Shown here: positions 16,752 through 25,366 of the stretch, piece after piece
Layout of the letters: every line of letters begins with the position of its first letter
Position numbering within the stretch: position 1 is the stretch's first letter
From: Clostridiales bacterium
GTDB lineage: Bacteria; Bacillota; Clostridia; Lachnospirales; WQUN01
Assembly: GCA_031271295.1 (NCBI GenBank)
Contig: JAISVZ010000027.1
Coordinates: forward strand, 1-39,610
Length of the DNA: 39,610 nt
Direction: 5' to 3'
Notes under the pieces: generated by a model
The model's input: only the letters and a program-made list of their open reading frames with translations
Database searches by the model: none
What the model was told of the DNA's origin: nothing
Position numbers and translations under genes: made by a program

Positions 16752-16820
16752 GGAAGCCTGCAATTATGGCTGACCGCGCAGGAAGGTTGCAATTATGGCT
16801 GACCGCGCAGGAAGGCTAAC
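16752..16820. repeat. 29-bp tandem repeat
   Basis: GGAAGCCTGCAATTATGGCT… (16752-16780) is followed by a near-identical 29-bp unit (16781-16809, two differences) and the start of a third (GGAAGGCTAAC, 16810-16820). It occupies the gap between znuB and the next lipoprotein gene. It is not a multiple of 3 and is not coding. No known function. Confidence 0.85.
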
Positions 16821-16840
16821 AACCAAGGAGACGACAAATA

Positions 16841-17896
16841 ATGAATCGAATTCTTTTTTTTCTGTTATTTATTTTATTATTGGCGGGCTGCGGCAGTAAA
16901 ACTGTCCCGGAAGAAAATAAGCCCGCTCCGGAAGACAGTATGCCAGCTCCGGAAAACAGCGAAATTTACGAATACTTCCCGTTCACCGAAAACACGTTGT
17001 ACCAATACGCGGGCGAAGGGCATGAATACGCGGCGTATCAAACGTACAACACGTTTATAAATGATAACCGTTTGCAGCGCCGTATCGCAACCGACGTTAA
17101 AACTTACGACCGCCAAACGGAAATTTTCGAAGTTTCGGCGGGCGAGCTCAGGCTTATTAACGGCGATACGTTTTATTACCATTTTGAGAACCAAACTGCG
17201 GACGAGCCGCAAAAAAACATGGTGCTGTTAAAGGAACCTTTGGAGCTCGGCGCGAAATGGAACATAACCGAAACCGATACGGCGGAGGTTACCGGCGTGG
17301 ACGTTGATGTGCAAACGCCGCTTGGCAACTATAAAGCGCTTGAAATTACAAGCATATCCGCAAACGGTTTTAATCAGAAGGATTATTATGTTAAAAATGT
17401 TGGGCTTGTAAAAACCACCTACACCACAACCAACAACGAAACGCCAATAACCTCCTCACTTTCCGCAATTACCGAGGATACTCACATAATGTGCGATTAT
17501 AACAGTTTTTTCCCTATACCGGGCACCGGCGAGCTTTCGTTTTACGAGGACGAGGTTGAAATAAGAAGCAATTACGATGTTATTGGAAAACTCAACGAAA
17601 TTTTGAGCAAACCTTCTCCGGACGGATTGTACGGCGCACTGCTTGGCACGGGTTCCCTTGTTGAAATTAATTTTGCTACAAACACCTCCGCCGTAAGGCT
17701 GAATTTTGACGCGGAAATATACGAAATGGAATTTTCCGCTGAAGTTGACGAGGAAGCGAATTTGTACGCGCTTGCGTTAACAACAGGGCGGCTTTTGGGT
17801 GTGGAGCAGGTTTTTATATTTGTGGACGGCAAGCCTTACAGCGGAACCTTCGTAACCAAAACCGAGGACGACGGATATTTAACAAAACTTGAGTAG
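16841..17896 (+). CDS. Secreted lipoprotein with C-terminal GerMN-like domain
   Basis: The 351-residue protein has signal peptide MNRILFFLLFILLLAGCGS with lipobox LAGC (Cys17). A short Pro/Glu linker with a repeated PAPE(D/N)SMPAPENS-like stretch follows, then a beta-rich middle domain (about 40-215). The C-terminal part (about 225-340) has the length and pattern of a GerMN domain: FYEDEVEIRS…, ILSKPSPDGLYGALLGTGS…, LVEQVFIFVDG-like VEQVFIFVDGKPYSG. GerMN occurs in spore-germination protein GerM and in wall-associated lipoproteins. Domain assignment is by pattern and moderate only. AAGGAGACGACAAATAATG fixes the start. It follows the znu genes after the tandem repeat. Confidence 0.65.
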   Translation: MNRILFFLLFILLLAGCGSKTVPEENKPAPEDSMPAPENSEIYEYFPFTENTLYQYAGEGHEYAAYQTYNTFINDNRLQRRIATDVKTYDRQTEIFEVSAGELRLINGDTFYYHFENQTADEPQKNMVLLKEPLELGAKWNITETDTAEVTGVDVDVQTPLGNYKALEITSISANGFNQKDYYVKNVGLVKTTYTTTNNETPITSSLSAITEDTHIMCDYNSFFPIPGTGELSFYEDEVEIRSNYDVIGKLNEILSKPSPDGLYGALLGTGSLVEINFATNTSAVRLNFDAEIYEMEFSAEVDEEANLYALALTTGRLLGVEQVFIFVDGKPYSGTFVTKTEDDGYLTKLE

Positions 17897-17990
17897 ATAA
17901 ATTTGCGCTTTAATATACAACACTGCGCAAGTAAAATAATTTACGCTGCGAAAGTTATTCTTTAGCAACAGCACACGAAAGGACGATTAT

Positions 17991-19082
17991 ATGAAACTTG
18001 GAATTGTGGGTTTGCCGAACGTCGGCAAAAGCACCCTCTTTAATTCGCTTACAAAGGCGGGCGCGGCTGCGGCAAACTACCCGTTTTGCACAATAGATCC
18101 GAACATAGGTATGGTAGCCGTGCCGGATTACCGTATAAATAAACTTGCCGCGCTTTATAATTCGGAAAAAATTACTCCGGCGGTTATAGAATTTGTGGAT
18201 ATCGCCGGGCTTGTAAAGGGCGCAAGCCGCGGCGAGGGGCTTGGCAACAAATTTTTAGCGCATATACGCGAGGTGGACGCGATTGTTCACGTTGTGCGCT
18301 GCTTCGAGGACAGCAATGTAATACACGTAAGCGCCGGGATAGACCCGTTAAGCGATATTGAAACAATTAACCTTGAACTGATATTTTCCGATTTGGAAAT
18401 TATAGAACGGCGGGCTTCGAAAACCGGAAAATCCGTTAAGGCGGATAAAAGCCTGCAATTTGAGCTTGATACTTTGGAATATTTAAAGGGGGAATTGGAA
18501 AAAGGAATATGCGCGAGAGCGATAGAACTTGACGAAAAACAGAGTGAGGTTACAAAATCGCTAAACCTGCTGACATATAAGCCGGTGCTCTATGCCGCCA
18601 ACATATCGGAAGATGAGCTTGTTTCCGGCGAAAACAATATCTACACCGAAAAGGTAATAAAACTTGCCGAAGCGGAAGGTTCGGAAGTTTTCACAGTTTG
18701 CGCCAAAATTGAGGAAGAAATATCCGAACTGTCTGAAGAGGAAAAAAACAGTTTCCTGCAAGACCTTGGCGTTACCGAAAGCGGCCTTTCGAAAATTATA
18801 ACCTCCGGCTACAAGCTTTTGGGGCTAATAAGTTATTTAACGGCAGGCCCAAAGGAAAGCCGCGCGTGGACAATTGAAAACGGCTTAAAAGCGCCTCAGG
18901 CGGCGGGTAAAATTCATACGGATTTTGAACGCGGTTTTATACGCGCGGAAATTGTAAATTACGACGACCTTATACGTTTGGGTAATTATAACGCAGCTAA
19001 AGACGCGGGGCTTGTTAGGCTTGAAGGCAAGGATTATGTTGTTAAGGACGGCGATGTAATACTGTTTCGCTTTAACGTTTAG
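17991..19082 (+). CDS. ychF: Obg-family ATPase YchF (OLA1 type)
   Basis: This 363-residue P-loop protein binds ATP rather than GTP and associates with ribosomes. It shows G1 [12 protein letters not shown] (residues 6-17), [13 protein letters not shown]3 [20 protein letters not shown] and a C-terminal TGS-like domain (about 275-360: [34 protein letters not shown]). The G4 region reads YAANISEDE, the Asn-Xaa-Xaa-Glu-like variant typical of the ATP-binding YchF clade. GAAAGGACG precedes ATG 17991. It is monocistronic with its own terminator. Confidence 0.96.
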   Translation: MKLGIVGLPNVGKSTLFNSLTKAGAAAANYPFCTIDPNIGMVAVPDYRINKLAALYNSEKITPAVIEFVDIAGLVKGASRGEGLGNKFLAHIREVDAIVHVVRCFEDSNVIHVSAGIDPLSDIETINLELIFSDLEIIERRASKTGKSVKADKSLQFELDTLEYLKGELEKGICARAIELDEKQSEVTKSLNLLTYKPVLYAANISEDELVSGENNIYTEKVIKLAEAEGSEVFTVCAKIEEEISELSEEEKNSFLQDLGVTESGLSKIITSGYKLLGLISYLTAGPKESRAWTIENGLKAPQAAGKIHTDFERGFIRAEIVNYDDLIRLGNYNAAKDAGLVRLEGKDYVVKDGDVILFRFNV

Positions 19083-19086
19083 GCGC

Positions 19087-19120
19087 AAAAAAGCCACTTA
19101 AACTTTAAGTGGCTTTTTTT
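19087..19120. terminator. Bidirectional intrinsic terminator
   Basis: AAAAAAGCCACTTAAA pairs with TTTAAGTGGCTTTTTTT, ending ychF on the plus strand. It lies 36 nt past the stop of the convergent secreted-protein gene and can end that as well. Confidence 0.9.
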
Positions 19121-19155
19121 ATGTACGCAATTTTTAATTCAACCTTTATACGAAA

Positions 19156-19782
19156 TTATTGAGCTTTTGCTTTGCGGTAGAATACAACCGCGCCTGCGCA
19201 AGCCATAGCCAAAGCCGCAATTACGATAAAGATAAAGGAGCTGTCGCCTGTTGCCGGGTTTGCTTCGCCGCCGTCAGCCGCCGGAGCTGCTTCATCTGCG
19301 GGAGCTTCTTCGCCCGGTAAAGAGTCGGAAAGGTACGCTCTTGTAATCTGAAGGTCTGCTACTGTGTTGCTGTAGTAACCTAAGAAAATTTTAGCCTGAG
19401 TGCTGCTTTGAAATGCGCTGTAGTTCTTAGCTGTTGCGGCTAAGTCGATAACTATTGTTGTTTCACCGGTGCCTTCGTCCGGGATAACGCCGTCGGTTTG
19501 GTTCCATGCCCAACCATCGCCGTCGCCCTGCCAAATAAACTGCATACCGCCCATAGGAGCCGCGCCTAATTCAAGTATTAAATACTTGGCAGATGTAAGC
19601 TGCTCAATGGTAAGATCGGTTGTCATGTTATCCGTGCCGTTTGAAGCCCAACCCGCCTGAGTGTCGTTGTTTTTAACTGTGGGTACCGCAGGCAGTTCAA
19701 CAACTGCAGCGTATGCGGGAGCGCTGAAAGCGAGCACACATACTAAAGCTACTACTAACATCATTAACTTGCGTAATTTCAT
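19156..19782 (-). CDS. Secreted surface protein with NPATGD wall-sorting-type signal
   Basis: The 208-residue protein has a signal peptide (residues 1-25, …APAYA). A beta-rich domain (about 28-155) follows, with AGWASNGTDN, AAPMGGMQFIWQGDGDGW and IFLGYYSN stretches that resemble a small carbohydrate-binding jelly roll. Then come an acidic Pro/Ala linker (about 156-175), NPATGDSS, a hydrophobic helix and the basic tail YRKAKAQ. The last three elements form a sortase (LPXTG-like) anchor with NPATG as the sorting box. No sortase gene is in view. ATG 19782 follows AAGGAGGAAG. It has its own promoter (19818-19846). Ligand unknown. Confidence 0.7.
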   Translation of the reverse strand: MKLRKLMMLVVALVCVLAFSAPAYAAVVELPAVPTVKNNDTQAGWASNGTDNMTTDLTIEQLTSAKYLILELGAAPMGGMQFIWQGDGDGWAWNQTDGVIPDEGTGETTIVIDLAATAKNYSAFQSSTQAKIFLGYYSNTVADLQITRAYLSDSLPGEEAPADEAAPAADGGEANPATGDSSFIFIVIAALAMACAGAVVFYRKAKAQ

Positions 19783-19817
19783 TTTACTTCCTCCTTGATA
19801 TTTAATAATATGACAAC

Positions 19818-19846
19818 AGTATAATATGAAAACATGACATTTTCAA
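19818..19846 (-). promoter_or_regulatory. Promoter of the surface-protein gene
   Basis: On the minus strand, TTGAAA (19846-19841), 17-nt spacer, TATACT (19823-19818), about 35 nt before the ATG. The surrounding DNA is very AT-rich. Confidence 0.7.
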
Positions 19847-19986
19847 GTAGTAAATTAATAAAATTCATTAATTTTTTAAAATAATTTTAATTTATTTGTA
19901 ACATTTTTTGTACCGCGCGGTTTTGGCACAGCAATTTTGTGAAAAAATTAACAAAAAGTGTTTCCGTGTCACCGAAAAAACGGCTA

Positions 19987-20015
19987 TTGACATAATAAAG
20001 AGTGAATGATATCAT
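19987..20015 (+). promoter_or_regulatory. Promoter of tRNA-Thr
   Basis: A perfect TTGACA (19987-19992), 17-nt spacer, TATCAT (20010-20015). The tRNA begins about 40 nt further on. Confidence 0.75.
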
Positions 20016-20057
20016 ACGACAGTGGTTTAACTCTTATACTCTTATAATTATTCGCAA

Positions 20058-20130
20058 GCTCTCATGGCGCAGTAGGTAGCGCGCGTCCTTGGTAAGGACG
20101 AGGTCACGGGTTCAAATCCCGTTGAGAGCT
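20058..20130 (+). tRNA. tRNA-Thr (anticodon GGT)
   Basis: A full cloverleaf is visible. The acceptor stem is GCTCTCA/TGAGAGC, D stem GCGC/GCGC with loop AGTAGGTA, anticodon stem CGTCC/GGACG with loop TTGGTAA (anticodon GGT, reading ACC/ACU), and T arm ACGGG-TTCAAAT-CCCGT with discriminator T. CCA is not encoded. A T7 run follows directly and may serve as the terminator. Confidence 0.95.
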
Positions 20131-20146
20131 TTTTTTATTTTTAAGT

Positions 20147-21538
20147 TTAACCCCTGTCATTCGGCATTCTTCTGCCCGCCTTAACGGTATCAGAAAGAGC
20201 TTTTACCCTGCCTTCGGCAAACGCCGTAACATAATCCCCGCGGAGCATTTCCGTTAGCGCCGCAACCAAAGCGTCAACATCTTTTTCGGTATTATAAATT
20301 CCAAAACTTACCCTTACCATTCCCTCATGAACACAGCCCGTTTTATTCGCGATGCGCTCCTCCGGATTCGGCGAAAGCCCCAGCAGCCTATCCACATATG
20401 TGTGAGAGCAAAATTTGGCGTGGCGAACGGCTATTGCCGCGTTTTCAGCGAGTTTGTCGGCAACCTCGTCGTTTTCCAGCAATTTAAGGTTAAACGGTAA
20501 AATTCCCACTCTGTCGGCAATGTTTTCACAGTCCCCGTATAAAATTACGGATGGGATTTCATAGCGCAGTTTGTCTATTGCCCTGCGCAGTAAAATCTGC
20601 TCGTGTTCCCTTATAAAATCGAAGCCTATTTTTTGCAATAATTCAATTGCCTTAAGCATTCCCACAACACCGGGATAATTGGGCGAACCCGCCTCGTACC
20701 TATCCGGAACTTCGGAATATATAACGTCGTTATCCGTAACTTTATCCACCATACCGCCACCGTAAAAAACCGGAAGTTTGCTGTTTAATTCTTCTTTTAA
20801 CCCAACAACCGCCCCGCCGCCAAACGGAGAATACATTTTGTGTGCGGAGAACACAAAATAATCAATATCGTCGTTTTCTCCTTGCGTGCCGAGCATTGAA
20901 AATTCGCGGTGCGCAACAATCTGCGCTCCGTCTACAACAATTTTCGCGCCGAATAAGTGCGCGGTTTTCGCAATTTTGTGCACGTCATTAACATAACCGG
21001 TTACGTTTGACGCGGCGCTTACGCATACATATTTAATCCTGCCGCCGTACTCTTCAAGAAGCTTTGCAAAATCGTCCGTGCAAAGGCGGCCAAAACTATC
21101 CACCTCGGCGTATACGGTGCGGCATCTTTCGCGCCATGGAAGGTCGTTTGCGTGGTGCTCCATTCTGGTTGTAAGCACAATATCCCTATGGCTTGTAATT
21201 AACGCGCTTGCCAGCTTATTCATACCGTCCGTGGTGCAGTTAACATAAAAAACTTCGTATTTATCGCTATTTGCGCCAACGAAATTTTTTATAACATCGC
21301 GCCCGTCCTCATAAATTTGGCTGGATATTTCGCTTTTTTGCCCCTTGCCGCGCCCAATGGAGCCGTAATACATAAGTTTTTCGCGCACCGAATCTGCGGC
21401 TTCTTTAAAAGCCGGAGTTGTTGCAGCGTTATCAAGGTTTATTGCGGGAACCTCTCTACCGCTCTTCAGTTTTACCAAAACGTCAAGCCCTAATATTCGG
21501 CTTCGGATATCGTTTGTTGCAGCGTACAAATTATACAT
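20147..21538 (-). CDS. Class V aminotransferase, SufS/CsdA-like cysteine desulfurase
   Basis: This PLP enzyme of about 463 residues has INLDNAATTPAF near the start, RMEHHANDLPW, VVDGAQIVAHREF (PLP-ring Asp/Gln), SAHKMYSPFGGG (Schiff-base Lys) and RYEAGSPNYPG. A candidate catalytic Cys sits in NKTGCVHEGMVRVSFGIYN near the C-terminus. It probably takes sulfur from cysteine as persulfide. The N-terminal leader (MYNLYAATNDIRSRILG) and C-terminal tail are longer than in SufS, and no SufU, SufBCD or NifU partner is adjacent, so another class V reaction is possible. ATG 21538 follows AAAGGGGGAAA. The frame opens upstream to 21613, but that part lies in the palindromic repeat. Confidence 0.82.
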   Translation of the reverse strand: MYNLYAATNDIRSRILGLDVLVKLKSGREVPAINLDNAATTPAFKEAADSVREKLMYYGSIGRGKGQKSEISSQIYEDGRDVIKNFVGANSDKYEVFYVNCTTDGMNKLASALITSHRDIVLTTRMEHHANDLPWRERCRTVYAEVDSFGRLCTDDFAKLLEEYGGRIKYVCVSAASNVTGYVNDVHKIAKTAHLFGAKIVVDGAQIVAHREFSMLGTQGENDDIDYFVFSAHKMYSPFGGGAVVGLKEELNSKLPVFYGGGMVDKVTDNDVIYSEVPDRYEAGSPNYPGVVGMLKAIELLQKIGFDFIREHEQILLRRAIDKLRYEIPSVILYGDCENIADRVGILPFNLKLLENDEVADKLAENAAIAVRHAKFCSHTYVDRLLGLSPNPEERIANKTGCVHEGMVRVSFGIYNTEKDVDALVAALTEMLRGDYVTAFAEGRVKALSDTVKAGRRMPNDRG

Positions 21539-21558
21539 ATAATTTCCCCCTTTACTAA

Positions 21559-21659
21559 TACTAATTCCGTTTAAAAAGTTTGAAACCGGTACCCCAAAAA
21601 CGCCGAAAATCACGGCGATTTTGGGGGCTTGGCTTCAACTTTTTAAATTGGAATTAGTA
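21559..21659. repeat. Dispersed palindromic (MITE-like) element, long copy
   Basis: The ends TACTAATTCC… and …GGAATTAGTA are inverted matches, with TTTAAAAAGTTTGAAACCGG on one arm and GGCTTCAACTTTTTAAATT on the other. The centre holds a second palindrome (CCCCAAAAACGCCG / CGGCGATTTTGGGG). It is the same element as 10335-10413 in the opposite direction. It lies between the promoter (21688-21716) and the ribosome site of the aminotransferase gene, so it becomes a long hairpin in the mRNA leader. Confidence 0.85.
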
Positions 21660-21687
21660 TAACTTGCGCAGCATTGCCGTTTGTTGC

Positions 21688-21716
21688 ATTATAACAGGCT
21701 GCCGCGCTTCCTTCAA
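21688..21716 (-). promoter_or_regulatory. Promoter of the aminotransferase gene
   Basis: Minus strand TTGAAG (21716-21711), 17-nt spacer, TATAAT (21693-21688). The predicted leader is about 140 nt and includes the palindromic element. Confidence 0.65.
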
Positions 21717-21789
21717 GAATTTTTTTCCATAAACCGTTAAAAATTTATCCGTCGTTAAATTTACTTTGGGAATTTACGAAAATTTATTC

Positions 21790-21818
21790 TTGCTGACTTC
21801 GTATATTTCAATTATAAT
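21790..21818 (+). promoter_or_regulatory. Promoter of yajC
   Basis: TTGCTG (21790-21795), 17-nt spacer, TATAAT (21813-21818), about 50 nt before the yajC start. Confidence 0.7.
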
Positions 21819-21870
21819 TCATTCTTAGTACAAGACGGCGCGTAAAACTGCGCCGCAAAGGAGAGAGAAT

Positions 21871-22320
21871 ATGGATTTATCAAATTTCACGGTTTTATTG
21901 GAAGAAGTAAGCCCTATACTGCAAGCGGGCGGCGAAAGCGCAACGAGTACAACCGCAGGCACAGGCACAGGCCAGAGCGTGGACGGCGGCGGGCAAGTAC
22001 CCCCGACCGAGCAGAGCGCTTTGGGTTTTTTCCCTATAATACTTCAAGTTGTGGTGCTTTTGGGCGCAATGTACTTTTTATTAATTCGTCCCCAGCGCAA
22101 ACAGGCAAAGGAGCTTAAAACCCTTCAGGAAAACATCCGCCCGGGGGATAATGTTGTTACAACAAGCGGTTTTTACGGAAAGGTTATGGATATCGGAGAA
22201 GATGTATTTGTGGTTGAATTCGGTACAAACAGAGGAATACGCGTTCCCGTATCCAAATCCGAAATAACGGCTATAAAATCCCCAAAGATGACGCCGCCCC
22301 CCGCCGTGCCGAAGGAGTAA
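21871..22320 (+). CDS. yajC: Preprotein translocase accessory subunit YajC
   Basis: YajC is a single-pass protein of the SecDF-YajC accessory complex. The family core is present: a hydrophobic helix (about residues 52-72) leading to YFLLIRPQRKQAKELK, then NIRPGDNVVTTSGFYGKV. The N-terminus is about 40 residues longer than usual (Gly/Thr/Ser-rich, GTGTGQSVDGGGQ) and would lie outside the membrane. The C-terminus ends in a short Pro-rich tail. ATG 21871 follows AAAGGAGAG. secD/secF are not adjacent. The gene is monocistronic with its own promoter and terminator. Confidence 0.93.
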   Translation: MDLSNFTVLLEEVSPILQAGGESATSTTAGTGTGQSVDGGGQVPPTEQSALGFFPIILQVVVLLGAMYFLLIRPQRKQAKELKTLQENIRPGDNVVTTSGFYGKVMDIGEDVFVVEFGTNRGIRVPVSKSEITAIKSPKMTPPPAVPKE

Positions 22321-22327
22321 GTTACTT

Positions 22328-22377
22328 AAAAACCCCTGCAACAAACCGTTTTCACGGGTTTGCGGCAGGGGTTTTTT
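22328..22377. terminator. Bidirectional terminator between yajC and the histidine kinase operon
   Basis: AAAAACCCCTGC pairs with GCAGGGGTTTTTT, with an inner stem CAAACCG/GGGTTTG. It lies between two convergent genes and can end both. Confidence 0.9.
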
Positions 22378-22391
22378 GTATTCAAAAATTT

Positions 22392-25340
22392 TTACGCTAT
22401 CAAATACTTATCAAGATTTTTCACAATATCGTGAAAATCCATCGGCTTGGCAATATGCGAGTTCATTCCCGCTTCTATGCATTTGTCAATATCCTCTTTA
22501 AACACATCCGCGGTAAGCGCCACAATAGGAATCTCCCTGCTTCTCGGCAACCCCATGTTTCTTATAATTTTTGTAGCCTCAAAGCCGCCCATTTCCGGCA
22601 TGTGAATATCCATAATAATAACGTTGTATTTCTCAGGGTTATCTCTAAACATCGAACACGCCTCAATACCGTTGGACGCAAAATCTATGGTAAGCTCGGT
22701 ATCCGCCATTAGCGCGGCGAAAATATCGCAGTTAATATCCACATCCTCCGCCAAAAGCGCAATTTTCCCATGGTAGCGCCCTTCAATTGCGTTTTCGCCG
22801 GAATAATCCGCGCCGCTATCATTCGTATCCACTTCAAGCGCCATCCCTATTTTTGCCGGAAGCGTAAAGGAAATTACCGAACCCTTCGCCGGGTTGGATG
22901 AGTATGTAATTTCGCCGCCCATAAGCTCTATAATTCGTTTGGCAATGGAAAGCCCAACGTTTGTGCCCGCGTATTTTTGCAGAACATTTCCGCCCGCATC
23001 GTCCATTGAGGTAAACAGAGGTTCGTCTATGCCGGAATAATCCCCCACTCCGCAGTCCGTAACGTCAACTTTAATTTTGCATTCGTCGTCCGTTTTGCTT
23101 ATAAGAGTTACGGTAAGCGAAATAACCCCGCTTTCCGGCGTAAAGCGCACGGCGTTACTTAAAAGGTTTGTAAGAACCTGAGATATTCGCAGTTTGTCGG
23201 ATATAATAATTTCGGGAACGTCCTGCGCAATATTTACGTCCAAAACAATTTTACTCTTATCTATAATGAAGCTGAACATACCCGTTACACGTTTAACTAA
23301 GTTATACAAATCCAAATCGTCGTAGGAAAGTTCAATTTTATTTGCCTCTATTTTGGACATGTCCAGTACGTCATTTATAACGCTTAACAAATAGCGCGAC
23401 GCGTTATCCACCTGTTCTAAGCAGTAGCTTATCTGCGCGAAATTTTCCGTTGTTTTGGCAATTTCCGTCATGCCTATAATGGATGTCATAGGCGTTCTCA
23501 TTTCGTGGCTCATGCGGTATAAAAATTCGCTTTTTGCTACGTTTGCCTGTTCAGACTGTTCTTTGGCGGCAACAAGCTCACCCTCAAGCTTTTTCTGCTC
23601 GGTGATGTCGTTTGCAATCATACCGACGCCGGATTCCAAATCCGCAATGAAAAACGCCGAAACAACAAATACGCGAACACTGCCGTCCTTAATAAATACC
23701 GGCGTTTCAAACGTCATTTTGCCCGTTTCCATAACCTTAGGGAAGTACTCGCTAACTATTTTTTGACCCATTTCCTCGCCGTGCAGCATTTTAAGCCCGC
23801 CGTTTATTATTTCGAAATAATCGTAACCGGTTGCGTCTGTTGCGCCGTTATTTACAAACAGGTAGTTACCCTTAAAATCCGAATAGGAAATAAACTGCGG
23901 CGAATTGTTCGCAATAGACGACATACGCATTAATTCCGCCTCGGTTTTGGTACGGCGAAGCACGCCGGATAAAATATTGCTGAGAAATAAAGAAAGGCTT
24001 ATATCGCTTCTGTCCCATTTGCGGCTTTCTTTATATTCAACCAAAACAACGCCCCAGAAATTATCCACAACATTTATCGGTATTGCTATAAAAGTATTTA
24101 CGCCGGAGGCGAAAATTTCCGGATATGTACTTTTGTCAAGGTTTTCGTAACCTATTGTAAACTTTTTGTTATTCGAGAAAAATTCTGTATACAGCCCGGA
24201 AACCGGAGAAAACGGTAAAAGCGGTACATAATCCTCAATTTTGCTGCTTTTACTGTTCCACTCGTAGCTGTGGCGCAGAATTTTATTTTCCCTGTCGTGT
24301 TTGTACAGCACAATATGAGAGGCGTCTAAAAATTCCCCCGCGAGGGAAAGCGCCGTTGAAATTGAATCATCAATGTTCGAGGTGGATAAAAACGCCATAC
24401 TTATTGTTGTCATTAGTTCCTGCTGGTCAAGCCTTTTCTTCATGAAAAATTCAGCTTCCTTCCTGTCTGTTATGTCTATTGTTTGGTGCGTATGGACGGT
24501 GGAACCTAAAGACCATTTGGATATAGCCCCAATTTCACGGTAATACTTATTTGTATTTGCATCATATGATTCTTTTATAAAAGGTTCGCCCTTGGATTTT
24601 AAAATATTATCCTTGTCGCAAACTTCGCATCTTTTGTTGTTGCCGTAAACAACCTCGTAACACAGCTTTCCTATTACATCTTCGTTGCCAAGGTTTTTGA
24701 GTTTTTTGAAAGAATTGCTGACGTAAATAATTTCGTCGGTTTCCATATCCGATACCAATATGTTTATATTCAGCGCGTCAAACAGGTTTTCCAACTGTTC
24801 GTAATCCTGCAGGGAAAATATATGCCCCACTTCTTTATAATTTTCCGCGTGCAAAAACGATGTTTCAAGCTGATAATTTTTATTCTTATAGCGGCATGTT
24901 GTTTGGGTTATACCGTTTTCAAGCGCCTTTATTCCGCGTTCGCTAACGTTTATTTCCCACGCCTTGTCAAGGTGCTCTCCTATGAATTTATCCCTTCCTA
25001 TTTCGCAAATCCGCTCCGCGGCTTTGTTGATGAAAACATTTTCAGAGCGAAGATCCGTAACCGCAATAGGAGTTTTTACAGAATCCAAAATTTCAACGTA
25101 AAAATTTACCGCCGAAACAAATTTTTTTGAAGATTGAAGGATTAAGAAATACAAAATTGAGATAATTACGACAAGGGTAACCATTAAAATTACCATTGCT
25201 ACCAATTCCTCCATTTTTCCTTCTGAAATCTGGTTGTAAAGAAGCAATACCTCCGCACAGGCAAGCAGCGCAAACACTGCCGCCGTAATGAATATTGCCA
25301 TAAAACTTCCCCGAATGTCCTTTTTAGTGTAATGTTTCAT
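22392..25340 (-). CDS. Membrane-bound hybrid sensor histidine kinase (PAS-PAS-GAF-PAS-HisKA-HATPase-REC)
   Basis: 982 residues. Two membrane helices (about 13-35 and 47-70) are joined by a very short loop, so sensing is likely cytoplasmic. They are followed by PAS (about 80-180), PAS (about 183-295, with a Cys pair in CEVCDKDN and two more Cys nearby), GAF (about 310-465) and PAS (about 470-585). HisKA has SHEMRTPM (phospho-His about 612). HATPase has N-box TNLLSNAVRF, DCGVGD and NVGLSIAKR. A receiver follows with phospho-Asp in IIMDIHMPEMGG (about 911) and Lys in AKPMD. ATG 25340 follows AGGGTGG. It is the last gene of the hydrogenase-like sensory run and may be its output module; no separate response regulator is in view. 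Confidence 0.9.
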   Translation of the reverse strand: MKHYTKKDIRGSFMAIFITAAVFALLACAEVLLLYNQISEGKMEELVAMVILMVTLVVIISILYFLILQSSKKFVSAVNFYVEILDSVKTPIAVTDLRSENVFINKAAERICEIGRDKFIGEHLDKAWEINVSERGIKALENGITQTTCRYKNKNYQLETSFLHAENYKEVGHIFSLQDYEQLENLFDALNINILVSDMETDEIIYVSNSFKKLKNLGNEDVIGKLCYEVVYGNNKRCEVCDKDNILKSKGEPFIKESYDANTNKYYREIGAISKWSLGSTVHTHQTIDITDRKEAEFFMKKRLDQQELMTTISMAFLSTSNIDDSISTALSLAGEFLDASHIVLYKHDRENKILRHSYEWNSKSSKIEDYVPLLPFSPVSGLYTEFFSNNKKFTIGYENLDKSTYPEIFASGVNTFIAIPINVVDNFWGVVLVEYKESRKWDRSDISLSLFLSNILSGVLRRTKTEAELMRMSSIANNSPQFISYSDFKGNYLFVNNGATDATGYDYFEIINGGLKMLHGEEMGQKIVSEYFPKVMETGKMTFETPVFIKDGSVRVFVVSAFFIADLESGVGMIANDITEQKKLEGELVAAKEQSEQANVAKSEFLYRMSHEMRTPMTSIIGMTEIAKTTENFAQISYCLEQVDNASRYLLSVINDVLDMSKIEANKIELSYDDLDLYNLVKRVTGMFSFIIDKSKIVLDVNIAQDVPEIIISDKLRISQVLTNLLSNAVRFTPESGVISLTVTLISKTDDECKIKVDVTDCGVGDYSGIDEPLFTSMDDAGGNVLQKYAGTNVGLSIAKRIIELMGGEITYSSNPAKGSVISFTLPAKIGMALEVDTNDSGADYSGENAIEGRYHGKIALLAEDVDINCDIFAALMADTELTIDFASNGIEACSMFRDNPEKYNVIIMDIHMPEMGGFEATKIIRNMGLPRSREIPIVALTADVFKEDIDKCIEAGMNSHIAKPMDFHDIVKNLDKYLIA

Positions 25341-25366
25341 CAAAGCGCACCACCCTTATAAAATTA

